Shown in pieces: positions 36,456 through 46,422 of a stretch of 64,000 nucleotides of DNA. The notes under the pieces were generated by a model, which was not told where the DNA came from, ran no database searches, and saw nothing but the letters and a program-made list of their open reading frames with translations. The position numbers and the translations under genes were made by a program. The stretch covers positions 1,116,001 through 1,180,000 of the forward strand of contig CP099423.1 in assembly GCA_024114885.1 (NCBI GenBank). The letters run 5' to 3'. Numbering within the stretch: the first letter of the stretch is position 1; every line of letters starts with the position of its first letter. This DNA comes from Septoria linicola (lineage: Eukaryota > Ascomycota > Dothideomycetes > Mycosphaerellales > Mycosphaerellaceae).

Positions 36456-36842
36456 ATGCTCAACAAGATCAAGAACAAGCTCGGCGGGCCCGGCAAAGAC
36501 AACAAAACAAGCAAGAAACCTGGCGCCGTGGACGGCATGGGAACTGCTGTAGGCGTAGCGTTTGGTGGAGACGCTACTGGTGCTGGAGTTGCACCCTCTG
36601 TTGCACAAGCTGTAGCTGTCAACCATGCGAACAAAAAGGTCAGCTTCATCCAGTCCAGCCTGCATGTATATTCCGCTCATGTCGAACAGCGCATAGCGGG
36701 AAATCTCAAAGCAGAAGAGATCTCGAAACAGAAGTACGGTGGACAACCTCCGGCTATCGACTCCGCCGAAAAGACATCCTTTGCACAGTCCGACCCGACT
36801 GCGTGTCCGAATGCGAAGAATCATCCCAAGGGGCAGAAATGA
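36456..36842 (+). CDS. Small Gly/Ala-rich hypothetical protein
   Basis: This 128-aa frame starts with a basic stretch (MLNKIKNKLGG) followed by Lys-rich and then Gly/Ala/Val-rich sequence (about residues 25-55), and has a polar C-terminus. I do not recognise a family. Codon use and the ATG context (gcatcATGct) are compatible with a real gene. The middle 51 bp (about 36,639-36,689) start with GT and end with AG and are a multiple of three, so they could be either coding or a retained small intron. Without them the protein would be 111 residues. Confidence 0.55.
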   Translation: MLNKIKNKLGGPGKDNKTSKKPGAVDGMGTAVGVAFGGDATGAGVAPSVAQAVAVNHANKKVSFIQSSLHVYSAHVEQRIAGNLKAEEISKQKYGGQPPAIDSAEKTSFAQSDPTACPNAKNHPKGQK

Positions 36843-37167
36843 TGCAGTTATTGCAAGTCTGTAAATGGGAAAGCCAATATGCGTAAATGTTGCGACAGTA
36901 TGTGAAGAAGATAGGATCATCAGTGCGAGTCTCTCGTCGGTACCCGCCGATGACTCTTCGTCATAGGCTGCAGAAGGAAAGACTAGGCAGCAAGATCACA
37001 AAGCATCAACGGACGAGTGAGGAAGTAAATCGACGCCGAGATGAGTATATAATAGAATGGTTACAACAGTTCACATTGCCTTGCTCAATCACACAACACC
37101 GTTCCCACGCCCCCTGAGATCCGTAAGCCCATCACTTCTGCAGTCTGATCAACCTGCCACTGTCAAC
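36843..37167. other. Intergenic region
   Basis: This 325-bp region contains the TATA-like site at 37,046-37,052. Nothing else is recognised. Confidence 0.4.
37046..37052 (+). promoter_or_regulatory. TATA-box-like site
   Basis: TATATAA lies about 120 bp upstream of the ATG at 37,168, a plausible distance for a fungal core promoter. Confidence 0.35.
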
Positions 37168-37485
37168 ATGTCTCCACCCGTACCTGGCACATCCATTCCC
37201 GACATAGCTATCACTCTCAACTTCGCGGACGATGGCACCGCTATCCTAGACGATAATAACGCAAAAGCCATCACTTTCATGCGAGACCTCGGTTTCCCTG
37301 TGCGCCCAGTGCATCGTCACTCTCGGAAGCCCGAGGGCAGTGTCACATTCGTTGCGATCGAAGGCTTTCCGCTTGATGATCACGATCAAGAGCCGCTCTT
37401 CGAGGCACTCAAAGCCCACTTTGTCACTGATAAGCCGGTCGTTACGGGATATCAAGCCGTGAATAGGGCCACTGTGGAGCAGTGA
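37168..37485 (+). CDS. Hypothetical protein, 105 aa
   Basis: The frame starts at CAACATGTCT (a good fungal ATG context). An in-frame upstream start at 37,057 would add 37 residues of less protein-like sequence. The protein is acidic to neutral with no signal peptide or membrane segment. The pattern (FADDGTAILDDNNAKAITFMRD, then SVTFVAIEGFPLDD) suggests a small alpha/beta domain, but I recognise no family. It is a single exon. Confidence 0.55.
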   Translation: MSPPVPGTSIPDIAITLNFADDGTAILDDNNAKAITFMRDLGFPVRPVHRHSRKPEGSVTFVAIEGFPLDDHDQEPLFEALKAHFVTDKPVVTGYQAVNRATVEQ

Positions 37486-38117
37486 CTTGATATCAAGATC
37501 GAATGAGGTATCGTCTTGCGTTCTTGAGAAATGATCGAGCATGGTGACCTTTGCGCACACAAGTATATATCTTGGTACTATGTGTAAAGGTAGATGGCAT
37601 GGCAGAAATACCCAGGCAATCATGTGTCTAACATTCCGCCCAAGACTCGGCTGATCAGAGCGTACACGAAAGAAGCTCAAAACAGCAATAGTGTTGACAA
37701 TCATCAGAGCGACCGATTACATAGAAGAGTAGATTGACGTGTAGCTTCCAGCTCAGCCACGATCTCGTTGCAGACCATAGTTACTGCTAGCCTGCTAAGC
37801 CTTTGTCATGGAGTCGCGGCCGCGCCGCACCGCACACCGAGATTGCCTTGCATCCTAGCAAGCTGGCATTCTCGGGTGGTGACCAGTTTCTTGGAAGATA
37901 TACGATGAGTTGATTCCTCTGTCAATATTCGCAGTCATACAGATCTACCATGTGGAATACGTTGCCATTGATCTTATAATTTAATGATGTCCAGTGTTCG
38001 AAGAGAGGGGTCTTGTACAGAGTACTCTCAATCCGGTCAACCAGAAGCCACACCTGGAGGTATTCTGCACCGCTGTGAGAGTTCTCGAGCTAGCTCGTAT
38101 CTGTGCTTACACCAGTA
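37486..38117. other. Intergenic region
   Basis: This is about 630 bp with no convincing gene. The missing first exon of the possible cysteine-rich protein may lie in this stretch. Confidence 0.35.
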
Positions 38118-38459
38118 GTCTGGTTTGCCCATCTATCTATGCCAACCAAGTCGGGGCATGCACGGGAGGCAAAGTAAGTTCGGAGATCCAGCTCAAGAGG
38201 GCGATGTAGACTGATCTCATGATCAAATTCTGGATCTGTTCAATGGAGTATAGCTGCGAGAATCTGGCAGCGTGTGCAGATGGAAAGCAGGGCGCCGAGT
38301 GCGTGTGCGATTTGAGTGGGATCAAAGGAACTTGTAATGCAAATTCGGTGAGTTTGGCGCAGTGCAATACGTTGGTCATTGCTGATATGGTTTTAGCATT
38401 GCGTTTTGTCGTCGTAGGCCGATCCGACAGAAATTTCGAGCTCTGCGAGCAATAAATGA
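38118..38459 (+). CDS. Possible small cysteine-rich protein (5' end unresolved)
   Basis: Three segments splice into a Cys-rich reading frame. An exon ends ...VGACTGGK at 38,172, followed by GTAAGT. A second exon starts YSCENLAACADGKQG near 38,250 and continues to CNANS at 38,348, where GTGAGT follows. A last exon (ADPTEISSSASNK and stop) runs from about 38,418 to 38,459. Joined, they contain six cysteines in about 35 residues, typical of small secreted fungal proteins with three disulfides. No in-frame ATG is present in the first segment, so a signal-peptide exon must lie upstream if the gene is real. I could not place it. Confidence 0.35.
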
Positions 38460-38463
38460 CTCC

Positions 38464-39907
38464 TCACGACTCGTTCTTGGTCTCCAAAATCTCATCCAAT
38501 TCGAACTCAACCCCAGCACCTCCCACATCACCAGCCTGCTTCCAAAACTTTGACAAATGCCTCGTCCCAGAATCGCACAGCACAGTCACAATGCGCTTAC
38601 CACTGCCTTCCCATCCTTCCTGCTTCGCCAACTTCGCAGCAGCAACACAGTTGACTGCACTACTAGCGCCCACGAACAGACCTTCCTTCTCCACTAGCCA
38701 CCTTGCCATCTTCATAGCTTGCTCATCTGTCACTTTCACCGCGTCGTCGATCAAGTGCATGCCAGCGTTAAGGTTTGTCGTTAGACGATTGATGCCTACG
38801 CCTTCTACAATTGAGTCGACTTGGTGTCTGCGTCGAGTGCCTTCGGCTTCGGTAGGTGAGAACATGACGCCGTATTTGATCTTGTTGTATAAGCCTGAGC
38901 CTTGTGGGTCTGCGAGGATGACTTTCATGTTCGGGAGAAGTGGTTTGAGAGCGAGGGCTACCCCGGCGATTGTGCCTCCTGTGCCTGCACCGGCGATGAA
39001 GGCGTCTAGCTGGCCGTTTGTCTGCTGGTATATTTCGGGTCCTGTGGAGTTTTGATGCGCGAGATAGTTCGCAGTGTTTTCGAATTGATCGGCGAAGAAG
39101 CCTCGGCCGGGCTTGTCAGGATCATCGGTATGCTCTTGTGCACGTCGACGAGCCATGTTCACAAATTGTCCTTGGTCAACGATCGAGGCTGGCTTGACTC
39201 GTTCGACGATCGCGCCGAGCTTGAGTAGTAGATCGGACTTCTCCATGGCAACGTCAGAGGGCATGCAACTGTGAAAGACTCAGAAGGTGTACTTGACTAT
39301 GTGATCGATACACTACGTACATGTGTGCTTTGTAGCCTCTCGCGCGCGCTACTGCAGCAAGTGAGATACCTGTGGATCCGACTGTGCCCTCGTAGATCGT
39401 GTCCCCTCGATCAGGCACAAGAAGACCTGCTTCTTCCGCATGCGTGATCATCGAGAGAGCGACACGGTCTTTCGGGCTATTACCTGCGCCGTTGAGAAGT
39501 TCTGCTTTGGCAAGAATCTCACACCCGGTCGCTTCGCTGAGTGATTTGAGCTTGATCAGAGGCGTATTGCCAATCAGCCCTTCGACACCTACACTGATCT
39601 CGCCTTGCGCCGCTACTGCATTCGACTGCGACCACCGGGAATCTAGACTACCAGCAGGAAGCGCGAGAGATTTGCTGCTTGTATGGTCTTCCAGTCGGAC
39701 ATAATCTGCCTGTCCTGGTCGCGGGTGGTGCTGGCCTTTCAGCTGCCGCGCACGCTTCTGGAAAGCATGCTCGAGATCGGGGTAAAAATCCTTGAAGCCT
39801 AGTGTTACGATAATGCCCAGCAAGAAGCCTCCAGTGGCTGTGAGCTTTTGTCGATTGTCAACAATGTTCTCCCAGAGGCGTTGCCAGATGTCTGAGAAGA
39901 AGCCCAT
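38464..39907 (-). CDS. Mitochondrial-type cysteine synthase-like PLP enzyme
   Basis: PLP-dependent enzyme of the cysteine synthase/cystathionine beta-synthase fold. Exons are complement 39,321-39,907 and 38,464-39,268 with a 52-bp intron (GTACGT...CACAG), giving 463 residues. An N-terminal hydrophobic segment (TGGFLLGIIVTLGF, about residues 25-38) suggests membrane anchoring, as in the mitochondrial yeast homologue encoded by YGR012W. The PLP lysine is in NSPKDR (family SxKDR), substrate and phosphate loops are seen at GTVGSTG and GAGTGGT, and the C-terminal VTVLCDSGTRHLSKF is typical. There is no CBS domain, so it is a cysteine synthase-like branch enzyme and not cystathionine beta-synthase. 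It is divergent from the methyltransferase gene at 40,137 with a 229-bp shared upstream region. Confidence 0.88.
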
Positions 39908-40136
39908 CTTGATGCCTGCTATCGAACAGTCATGTTATGTATATCTTCAGAGAGTAAGTTCTGATGAGCTGAGTCCGATCGGTCTCAAATTTGATGAGAT
40001 AGTAACTTAGTATTGATGTTGTCGTCGAGGATGCATCTGGAGCTCTGCGGCAAGTGGACCTCACTTCCGCCGCGAGCTCCGCAACGAGAACAGCTCTCAA
40101 GAGAGCTCAGTAGCAGAACATCAACTTCCAGGATCC

Positions 40137-41615
40137 ATGGACTCGCCAGCAGTCAATCGCCTGTTTCGACAGCTGGCTAGACACCACTTCTGCCATGAAA
40201 ACCACCATGCGCCGCGCGCGTTGACCGCGAGCTCACAATGGCGCCGACAAAGCACAATCACGAGGTCAGCGAAAGTCAGCGAGAGCAACTGGCAGCAGAG
40301 GACAGATCACTTCCCCAGCGACAAGGCAGAAGAGTTCAAGCGGTATCCGACTGTGACCTCAGATGGCTTACGCGGGCGGCGTGAAAGACCAAGGAGGGTC
40401 AAGATGCTGATGCGGGACTTCATCGAAGACAGCTTGTACAACCCGCATTATGGCTACTTCAGCAAGAATGTGACCATCTTCTCACCTGGAGCGCCTTTCG
40501 AGTTCAGTAAGCTTCGCGACGAGCCCGAGTTCTACAATCTGCTAGGCGAACGATATACACAATTCGAGGATAAACTAGACGAGAAGGAGTATAACGATGC
40601 ACGACAGCTGTGGCACACGCCGACTGAGCTGTTCAGACCGTATTATGGAGAGGCGATAGCGCGGTACATGGTGGCGAACTACAAGTTGACCTTGTATCCA
40701 TATCATGATCTGGTGATATATGAGATGGGAGCAGGAAACGGAACGCTCATGCTGAACATCCTGGACTACATACGGCATACCAATCCAGAGGTGTACGCGC
40801 GGACGAAGTTCAGGATCATCGAGGTTTCGACAGCACTGGCGCATTTGCAAGGACAGAAATTGAAGTCATCTGCATCAGCTCGAGGGCATGCAGACAAGGT
40901 GGAGATTATCAACAAGTCGATGTTCGATTGGAATGTTTACGTGCCCACACCATGTTTCTTCCTGGCCATGGAAGTGTTCGACAACTTTGCACACGACGTG
41001 ATACGATACGATCCATTTACGGAAGAGGTCATGCAGGGATCAGTGTTAATTGATAGTGAAGGCGACTTCTACGAGTTCTACAGCCGGACACTGGATCCCG
41101 TAGCTGCTCGCTTTCTGCGAGTCAGAGATGCTGCGTGTCAGGATAGGAATTATCCTCATCCACTTGGCGGCTCGAAAGCACTGCGAAATCTGAAGCACCG
41201 GATGCCATTTGCGCCCAACCTAACAGCTCCAGAGTACATCCCAACGCGACTGATGCAGTTCTTCCAAATTCTGGCGAATAAGTTTCCAGCGCATCGACTC
41301 ATCACATCCGATTTCCACAGTCTACCTCAAGCGACAGTTGGCTTCAATGCGCCGGTTGTGCAGACCAGGTATCAACGTCGAACGGTGCTTGTGCGCACGC
41401 CGCTCGTGCAGCAAGGGTACTTTGATATTCTGTTCCCCACAGACTTTGGCGTGATGGAGGACATTTACAGAGCAATTACAGGGAGACTGACGAAGGTCAT
41501 GACGCATGAGGACTTCTTCCAGAGATGGGCGTATGTGGAAGATACGCAGATGCGGAGTGGAGAGAATGCGCTGTTGAGCTGGTACAAGAACGCTAGTGTG
41601 ATGGTGACAGTGTAG
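40137..41615 (+). CDS. NDUFAF7/MidA-like SAM-dependent methyltransferase
   Basis: This single-exon 492-aa protein resembles the family that includes NDUFAF7, a mitochondrial arginine methyltransferase needed for respiratory complex I assembly. The family opening LMRDFIEDSLYNPHYGYFS is at about residues 92-110. The SAM-binding loop YEMGAGNGTL is at about 195-204 (family E-x-G-x-G-x-G). FLAMEVFDNFAHD near 280 is the family motif after motif II, where others have xANExxDNxP. The N-terminal 60 residues are Arg/Ser/His-rich with few acids (LFRQLARHHF), fitting a mitochondrial presequence. Family assignment is good. Whether this is NDUFAF7 itself or the fungal paralogue is not decided. Confidence 0.82.
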   Translation: MDSPAVNRLFRQLARHHFCHENHHAPRALTASSQWRRQSTITRSAKVSESNWQQRTDHFPSDKAEEFKRYPTVTSDGLRGRRERPRRVKMLMRDFIEDSLYNPHYGYFSKNVTIFSPGAPFEFSKLRDEPEFYNLLGERYTQFEDKLDEKEYNDARQLWHTPTELFRPYYGEAIARYMVANYKLTLYPYHDLVIYEMGAGNGTLMLNILDYIRHTNPEVYARTKFRIIEVSTALAHLQGQKLKSSASARGHADKVEIINKSMFDWNVYVPTPCFFLAMEVFDNFAHDVIRYDPFTEEVMQGSVLIDSEGDFYEFYSRTLDPVAARFLRVRDAACQDRNYPHPLGGSKALRNLKHRMPFAPNLTAPEYIPTRLMQFFQILANKFPAHRLITSDFHSLPQATVGFNAPVVQTRYQRRTVLVRTPLVQQGYFDILFPTDFGVMEDIYRAITGRLTKVMTHEDFFQRWAYVEDTQMRSGENALLSWYKNASVMVTV

Positions 41616-41871
41616 ATGGAGATGTAGGAACTCGACAAGCGTGGCTCGACGCAGCATGAAGAAAGTAAGCATCATCCTTTCCTCAGCTGTTCCTCGCAAT
41701 GCTGCCCATTCTATACAATGTGCCTTCTTTCGATGTCGATCGCCACTTCCATGCCAAGACGCGATCGGAGCAGGGGTGGAGCGCCTGCATCTCGTAAACA
41801 ACAAAGTACTTCATCGGTGTCTGCGACATTTCTCCCACCCACTTCCAAACAAGCACGGCTAGCGAGGCATC

Positions 41872-43059
41872 ATGGGCCTGCACGGCCTCCTTCGACGCGC
41901 AGAAGTCGTGGCGCGATCGTGGAAGGTCGCCTTCCTCGTGACAAGACACCCACGAATGCTCAGTAACGGCAAGCGCTTAGCTTCAACGAACCAGACTGGA
42001 GACATATTTGGCTCATACAGCGATAGTCAAGTCGAGACGCCGCCATCATATACACGTCGCTTCTGGACAGATGCAGAGCTCGAAACTCTGTATAAAATGC
42101 GTCAAGAGTCCAATTCTGCTTTCAGGATTGCCCAAGCACTTGGCAGGACGACAAAAAGTGTTCAGTACATGTCAAGGAAAGCGAATCAGATTTCTCTCGA
42201 TGCCCTGAAGAAGACATTCAACTTCAATCGCAGGGCGTGCACAACGTGATGAGGAGGCCGTGGCTACCTCAAGATGATACAAAATTGCTAGCACTCCTCG
42301 GCAGTGGTCTTACTCCCAAGACATCAGCCACAGAGCTCCAAAGGAGTCAAACGGCTGTCTGGACGCGAGCGCAAGTACTTCGCGAGCGAAGCTTCGTGAA
42401 GAAGTCCGGACCTTGGACAACCGAAGAGGAGAAACTACTGAAATCGTTAGAAGCGGAGGGAGCTGACCACCGTTGTATAGCTTCACGCTTGGGAAGAAGT
42501 GCTGCCAGCATTACAGGAAAACTGGCATATCTTCAAGTCCCGAGATCGCGCCCTCGCAGTGCATGGACTGCAGCTGAAGACAAGCAGCTCACTGACTTGA
42601 GATCACGAAAGGTCCCTTGGGCAGAGATTCAGAAGATCATGTCCCATAAAAACCTTGGAAGGTCTCCAGACTCGGATGTACATGCTAAAATTGGGAGCTC
42701 CAAGCCAAGAGATTGGTGGAAGGTCTTGGACGGCAAAAGATATTGCTGTCCTACGTGATCTTGTCGCTCAAAAAAGAAGTACGAGCGAAATAGCTGCCAC
42801 ACTTGGTCGTAGTGCGCATAGCATTGAAGACCGGCGCGTCACGGATGATACAATGGACACCATGAGGAGGCCTACGCCTATCTGGAATGATGAGAACATT
42901 AAGAAGCTCATTCACATGAGAGAACCAGGTCGAAGTTGGGCCGAAATCGCACCTTCTTTTGGACGCACCGAAAACGCGTGCAGAAAAGCTCTAGCTCGAC
43001 GTGCTGCCAAATTGTCTGAAGTTCCTACATCAGGCAGAATAGATCGGTCACAAAGCTGA
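41872..43059 (+). pseudogene. Six-repeat SANT/HTH-like protein, first tandem copy, frameshifted
   Basis: This is a paralogue of the next gene with the same plan: a basic, mitochondrial-presequence-like N-terminus, then six repeats of about 40 residues shaped like Myb/SANT or trihelix units (W at the start, then IAxxLGRSxxSV). The repeats start at RFWTDAEL, RPWLPQDD, GPWTTEEE, SAWTAAED, RSWTAKDI and PIWNDENI. The frame changes twice: near 42,225-42,245 it looks as if one base is missing, and at the A5 run 42,648-42,652 one extra A would explain the shift. Each repeat on either side aligns one-to-one with the intact paralogue, so I read this as a frameshifted gene or two sequencing errors rather than introns. 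It may bind DNA, but no function is known to me. Confidence 0.65.
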
Positions 43060-43223
43060 GATTGCTATGCCAAGAAAAGATACGCGAGAAGCAAGGATGT
43101 GATGATAGCGTGTGGATCTCGCGATGCACCTCACTTTCTCCTCCATACCTGCTCTATTAGAGTTTCGGCCCTCGTTTCGCTCGACTTGATGTCACTGAGA
43201 AGCAGTAACGGCTCGACGGAGCA

Positions 43224-44300
43224 ATGGCCAGACGTGTGCTCCTCCAACGTGCTTCCTGCACCACGCGTTTGGTGCAAGCCTTGTTCGTTCCATCATGGAC
43301 AAGGCGGCTGTTCAGCAGCAGTAAAGGCATAGGATCTGCGGCCGAGCTTAGCGACAACGAATCGAATGTCCGGGATGAGAAGCAGTATCCATCTTATAGA
43401 AGTCGCGCCTGGTCGGTTTCTGAGCTCGACACATTGAACAAGCTGGTGCAAGAATCAGCGACCGAGGTCAACATTGCCAAAACACTAGGACGATCAATAC
43501 ATAGCGTCCGCGGCATGCGCAAGAACATGGCTCGCCACTCCCTCGGGTTCCTGAAGGCACGTGCTGAACAGCTCTCAAGGAAAACGGTGAACCGGCCGTG
43601 GTCTTCCGGAGACATCTCAAGAATGCAGGACCTCTTTGCTCATGGTCACTCTGCCGAGTACGTGAGTCTTCAGCTCGATCGAACTAGGCGTAGTGTCGTA
43701 CAGAAACATACGAGACTTCGGTCAGCAGAACCTGGAAGAAAGTTCGGAAAGTGGAGTGATGAGGATGTCCGGCGTCTCCAATCATTCCGGGCGCAAGGTC
43801 TCAGCAGAGCTGATATAGCCTCGAGCCTGGGTCGGAGCAGCGATAGTGTCCGCCAAAGGTTGTATAGGTTGGACCATCCGATACACCAGCCTCATTGCGG
43901 CAAGCATTTGACATCCGCGGAGGATGCACAAATGGTGCAATTGAAGCAGCAAGGCATGAAATGGTCCGAGATCCAAGCAAGGCTGCCGCACAGAACTTAC
44001 TGCAGTGTTAGATCGCGATATATTAGGATGAATCTTCCACAAATTGTGCAAAATGAGCGTCAAAGGCCGTGGACTTCACGGGAGGTCTCGCTGCTCCGCG
44101 ATTTGCGCGTACGCAAGGTTTCGATCGAGGAAATTGCAGGCAGACTACAACGCAGTATATCTAGTGTCGAAAAGAAGGCCTACTGCGAAGTCTTAGCCGC
44201 TGATCGTGTGCAGCAGAAATGGGACAACAAGGCCGTCGAGGGCCTCTTGGAGATGCGAGGACGTGGCGTCTCCTGGAACGATATCGCGGTATTCCGTTGA
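43224..44300 (+). CDS. Six-repeat SANT/HTH-like protein, second tandem copy
   Basis: The 358-aa single exon has an Arg/Ser-rich N-terminus (ARRVLLQRASCTTRLVQALF...RRLFSSSK) that looks like a mitochondrial targeting sequence, then repeats starting at RAWSVSEL, RPWSSGDI, GKWSDEDV, KHLTSAED, RPWTSREV and QKWDNKAV. The conserved core is W-x(10-20)-G-x(4)-IAxxLGRSxxSV, as in Myb/SANT-like or helix-turn-helix units. The sixth repeat stops after WNDIAVFR, in the middle of the unit, while the first copy carries it to the end. The gene is therefore shortened, or has an unseen last exon. Possible roles are DNA binding in mitochondria or nucleus; this is inference from shape only. Confidence 0.7.
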   Translation: MARRVLLQRASCTTRLVQALFVPSWTRRLFSSSKGIGSAAELSDNESNVRDEKQYPSYRSRAWSVSELDTLNKLVQESATEVNIAKTLGRSIHSVRGMRKNMARHSLGFLKARAEQLSRKTVNRPWSSGDISRMQDLFAHGHSAEYVSLQLDRTRRSVVQKHTRLRSAEPGRKFGKWSDEDVRRLQSFRAQGLSRADIASSLGRSSDSVRQRLYRLDHPIHQPHCGKHLTSAEDAQMVQLKQQGMKWSEIQARLPHRTYCSVRSRYIRMNLPQIVQNERQRPWTSREVSLLRDLRVRKVSIEEIAGRLQRSISSVEKKAYCEVLAADRVQQKWDNKAVEGLLEMRGRGVSWNDIAVFR

Positions 44301-44667
44301 GAGGGTTTCTTTGGCAGGATGATTCAACCAATAGAGCGGATTGCCACCTTGTACGATATGTGTGACCACTCTAGCTCCACGATAGAGCTTCAAAGTCAAG
44401 GCTGCGATGCCACAATCATGTGGTCAAACGATGAGCGGGAAGTTCTCATCGGATAGAACAAGCCAGAAGAGGAAAATCAAGTAGCACGAGCAGAGTATTT
44501 GATACCAACTACTCAACATTGAAGATTGAGGTACATCACCCTTCCTGAGAGTCCTTTCATGAACCCATCAGCCCCGCCATGCTATACATGCCGCATCAAG
44601 TTTCCTCACAGTAGAAACGCCATTTAATGCCCATCTATCGTACACGCTAACATACATGCTGATACAA
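44301..44667. other. Intergenic region between convergent genes
   Basis: This 367-bp region lies between the ends of the repeat-protein gene (+) and the SAS4-type gene (-). It probably holds both 3' UTRs. No other feature is seen. Confidence 0.4.
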
Positions 44668-46422
44668 TCACCTCGTCACACTAGAGTTCGCAGCACTCTC
44701 CCGCTTTCTCCGCCTCCTTTCTCGAGCATTCGCACGTAGAGCATCAGGCGTTACGAAGTCCTCTGGCAAGGCAAACTCTTGCTCAAGAGGATCCGGTACG
44801 GGATGGCCAAAAGCTGTGATGTTCCGCGTGGTCTGCCGTGAGGACTTGCTAAGTGCGGCGTCTCGGAGGTGGCGTTTGGCATAGAAGCTTGTGATGGGGA
44901 TCTCAGGGCTTGGAGGTAGTAGAGGTGGTGGTGGTGGTGGCGCTGTCCGGGACAGACCAGGTGTCGAAAGTGGAGTGGAGGGATGTGAGGTAGCAGCGGC
45001 GCTATATGCAGGAAGCTTGCCCTTTAGTTTGGATGATGAAGCCTTGACAGCGTTGACTGTTTCCTGTTGGAGCTGCCGTGCTGCCGAAGCATTGAGATCA
45101 CTGCTCGGTGGCTCGACGCTGCTTGCAGTACTGCCACCCTCATCTGTGGCGTCCTGTCGTGCTTGGGCTGCCTCCTTGCGTAGACGTAGCTTCTTCTCCT
45201 GTGCCTTCCACTGAGCGAACTTGTCAATCAATGCCTTGACTTCAGCCACAAAGTAGTCACGTTTCGATTCGTACTTCTTCGCTTCTCCGTCGGTAACACC
45301 AGTGACACCCAATACTCGCAACCAGTCATGACCTTGCAAACCGTCGAGAAGTCTCTCCAGCTGGACTTTCTCATGCATAGCGCGCTCACGTTCGATGTTC
45401 CTAAGCTGTTTCTCCTTTCGTTCGGCGCGATTATGTGATTTGAGGAAGTGAGCATCTGTGAGTGGGTCCTCGGGAGTATCACTCGAGGTCTTGGCTAAGA
45501 AGTCAAGGTTGATGTTTGGACTAGAGTTGGACATGGAAGCACTCGTCTGTGGTGTGGCAGGCTGTCCATTGACTGATGTTCTCCTTGCGTTGCTGGCCTT
45601 CCTGCTAGACTTGGCCGGTGAGGGCGCGCCGTCCTGCTTCTTGGCGGTGTCTTCTGCAATGTACAATGTCGAGTCCACAGTCAAGAAATCCTCTTCTTCA
45701 TTGGGCACATCGAACATGACGTCCTCGTAATTGGGGAAGTAGACAGCCAGCTCACTCTTCAGCCGAGGGCCCTCATCGTGACTTCTCAATGACCGTCGCT
45801 CCTCCTCCTTCTTCCGCTTCTCTGGCGCAGGTGCTGACTGTGCAGAGGGTGTTGGTGCGGGTGCAGGCACAGGAGATGGCGTGACGCGTTTGGGCATGGG
45901 GAGTGGGAGTGGGAGTGGAGCAGAATCGAGCGATAACTCATCCTCGTCGACATCCAATGCACTCTTGACGCCATTGATAGTCTGCTGCAGCTGGCCGTGC
46001 GGGTGGTCGCGTGTGATGTTGGCAGGCGGTTTGGGCGGCGTGGAAGTAGTTCTAGTTCTACTGATGAAGCCAAACGACTCCAGCTTCTGGTTGGTCGTGC
46101 GGATGCTCAGCTTCCTCTTCTTCTTGGGCGGTTGGCCTCGCAGCTCGTCATGTTTGGTCGCATGGGCAGAAAGGTCAATGGAGCGAGGTAAGACGCGAAT
46201 CGTGTCGGGAGACGGCGGGTGTGGCGTGTCTTCGTGGATGGTCGTGGTCGTCGTCGTCGTCGTCGTTGTCGTTGTCGTTGTCGCGTGCGGCTGATGGCTG
46301 TGGTGATGGCTGGTGTTGTGATGACTGCCGTGTTGTTGCTGCTGCGGAAATGACGCGAGATGAGCAGGAGCTGCAACAGCGACAACATGTTGCCCGGGAG
46401 CTCGTTCGCGCGTGAGAGGCAT
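44668..46422 (-). CDS. SAS4-type chromatin silencing complex subunit
   Basis: This 584-aa single-exon protein is mostly disordered. It has a His/Gln-rich N-terminus, a poly-Thr run of 14 (about residues 49-62), a nuclear localisation-like PPKKKRKLS near 100, and Pro/Ala-rich and Ser-rich linkers. ELAVYFPNYEDVMFDVPNEE (about 230-250) resembles the conserved first SAS4 block. The folded core near 355-415 (LERLLDGLQGHDWLRVLGVT, then KRDYFVAEVKALIDKF) matches the Something-About-Silencing complex subunit 4 domain. In yeast Sas4 supports the Sas2 histone H4 K16 acetyltransferase. Poly-Pro and basic (RERRRRKR) segments lie at the C-terminus. Large antisense open frames over this gene reflect its biased composition. 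Confidence 0.75.
   Translation of the reverse strand: MPLTRERAPGQHVVAVAAPAHLASFPQQQQHGSHHNTSHHHSHQPHATTTTTTTTTTTTTTIHEDTPHPPSPDTIRVLPRSIDLSAHATKHDELRGQPPKKKRKLSIRTTNQKLESFGFISRTRTTSTPPKPPANITRDHPHGQLQQTINGVKSALDVDEDELSLDSAPLPLPLPMPKRVTPSPVPAPAPTPSAQSAPAPEKRKKEEERRSLRSHDEGPRLKSELAVYFPNYEDVMFDVPNEEEDFLTVDSTLYIAEDTAKKQDGAPSPAKSSRKASNARRTSVNGQPATPQTSASMSNSSPNINLDFLAKTSSDTPEDPLTDAHFLKSHNRAERKEKQLRNIERERAMHEKVQLERLLDGLQGHDWLRVLGVTGVTDGEAKKYESKRDYFVAEVKALIDKFAQWKAQEKKLRLRKEAAQARQDATDEGGSTASSVEPPSSDLNASAARQLQQETVNAVKASSSKLKGKLPAYSAAATSHPSTPLSTPGLSRTAPPPPPPLLPPSPEIPITSFYAKRHLRDAALSKSSRQTTRNITAFGHPVPDPLEQEFALPEDFVTPDALRANARERRRRKRESAANSSVTR
46241..46283. repeat. GTC trinucleotide microsatellite within the SAS4-type gene
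   Basis: This tract of GTC/GTT triplets on the plus strand encodes the poly-Thr run of the protein on the minus strand. Triplet tracts of this kind often vary in length between strains. Confidence 0.8.

Noticed and set aside
45881..46294. 137-aa plus-strand frame opposite the SAS4-type gene, and similar antisense frames at 44,891-45,214 and 46,107-46,711
   Set aside because: They are antisense to strongly biased coding sequence (Thr, Pro and Ser runs) and have no motif; they are shadow frames.
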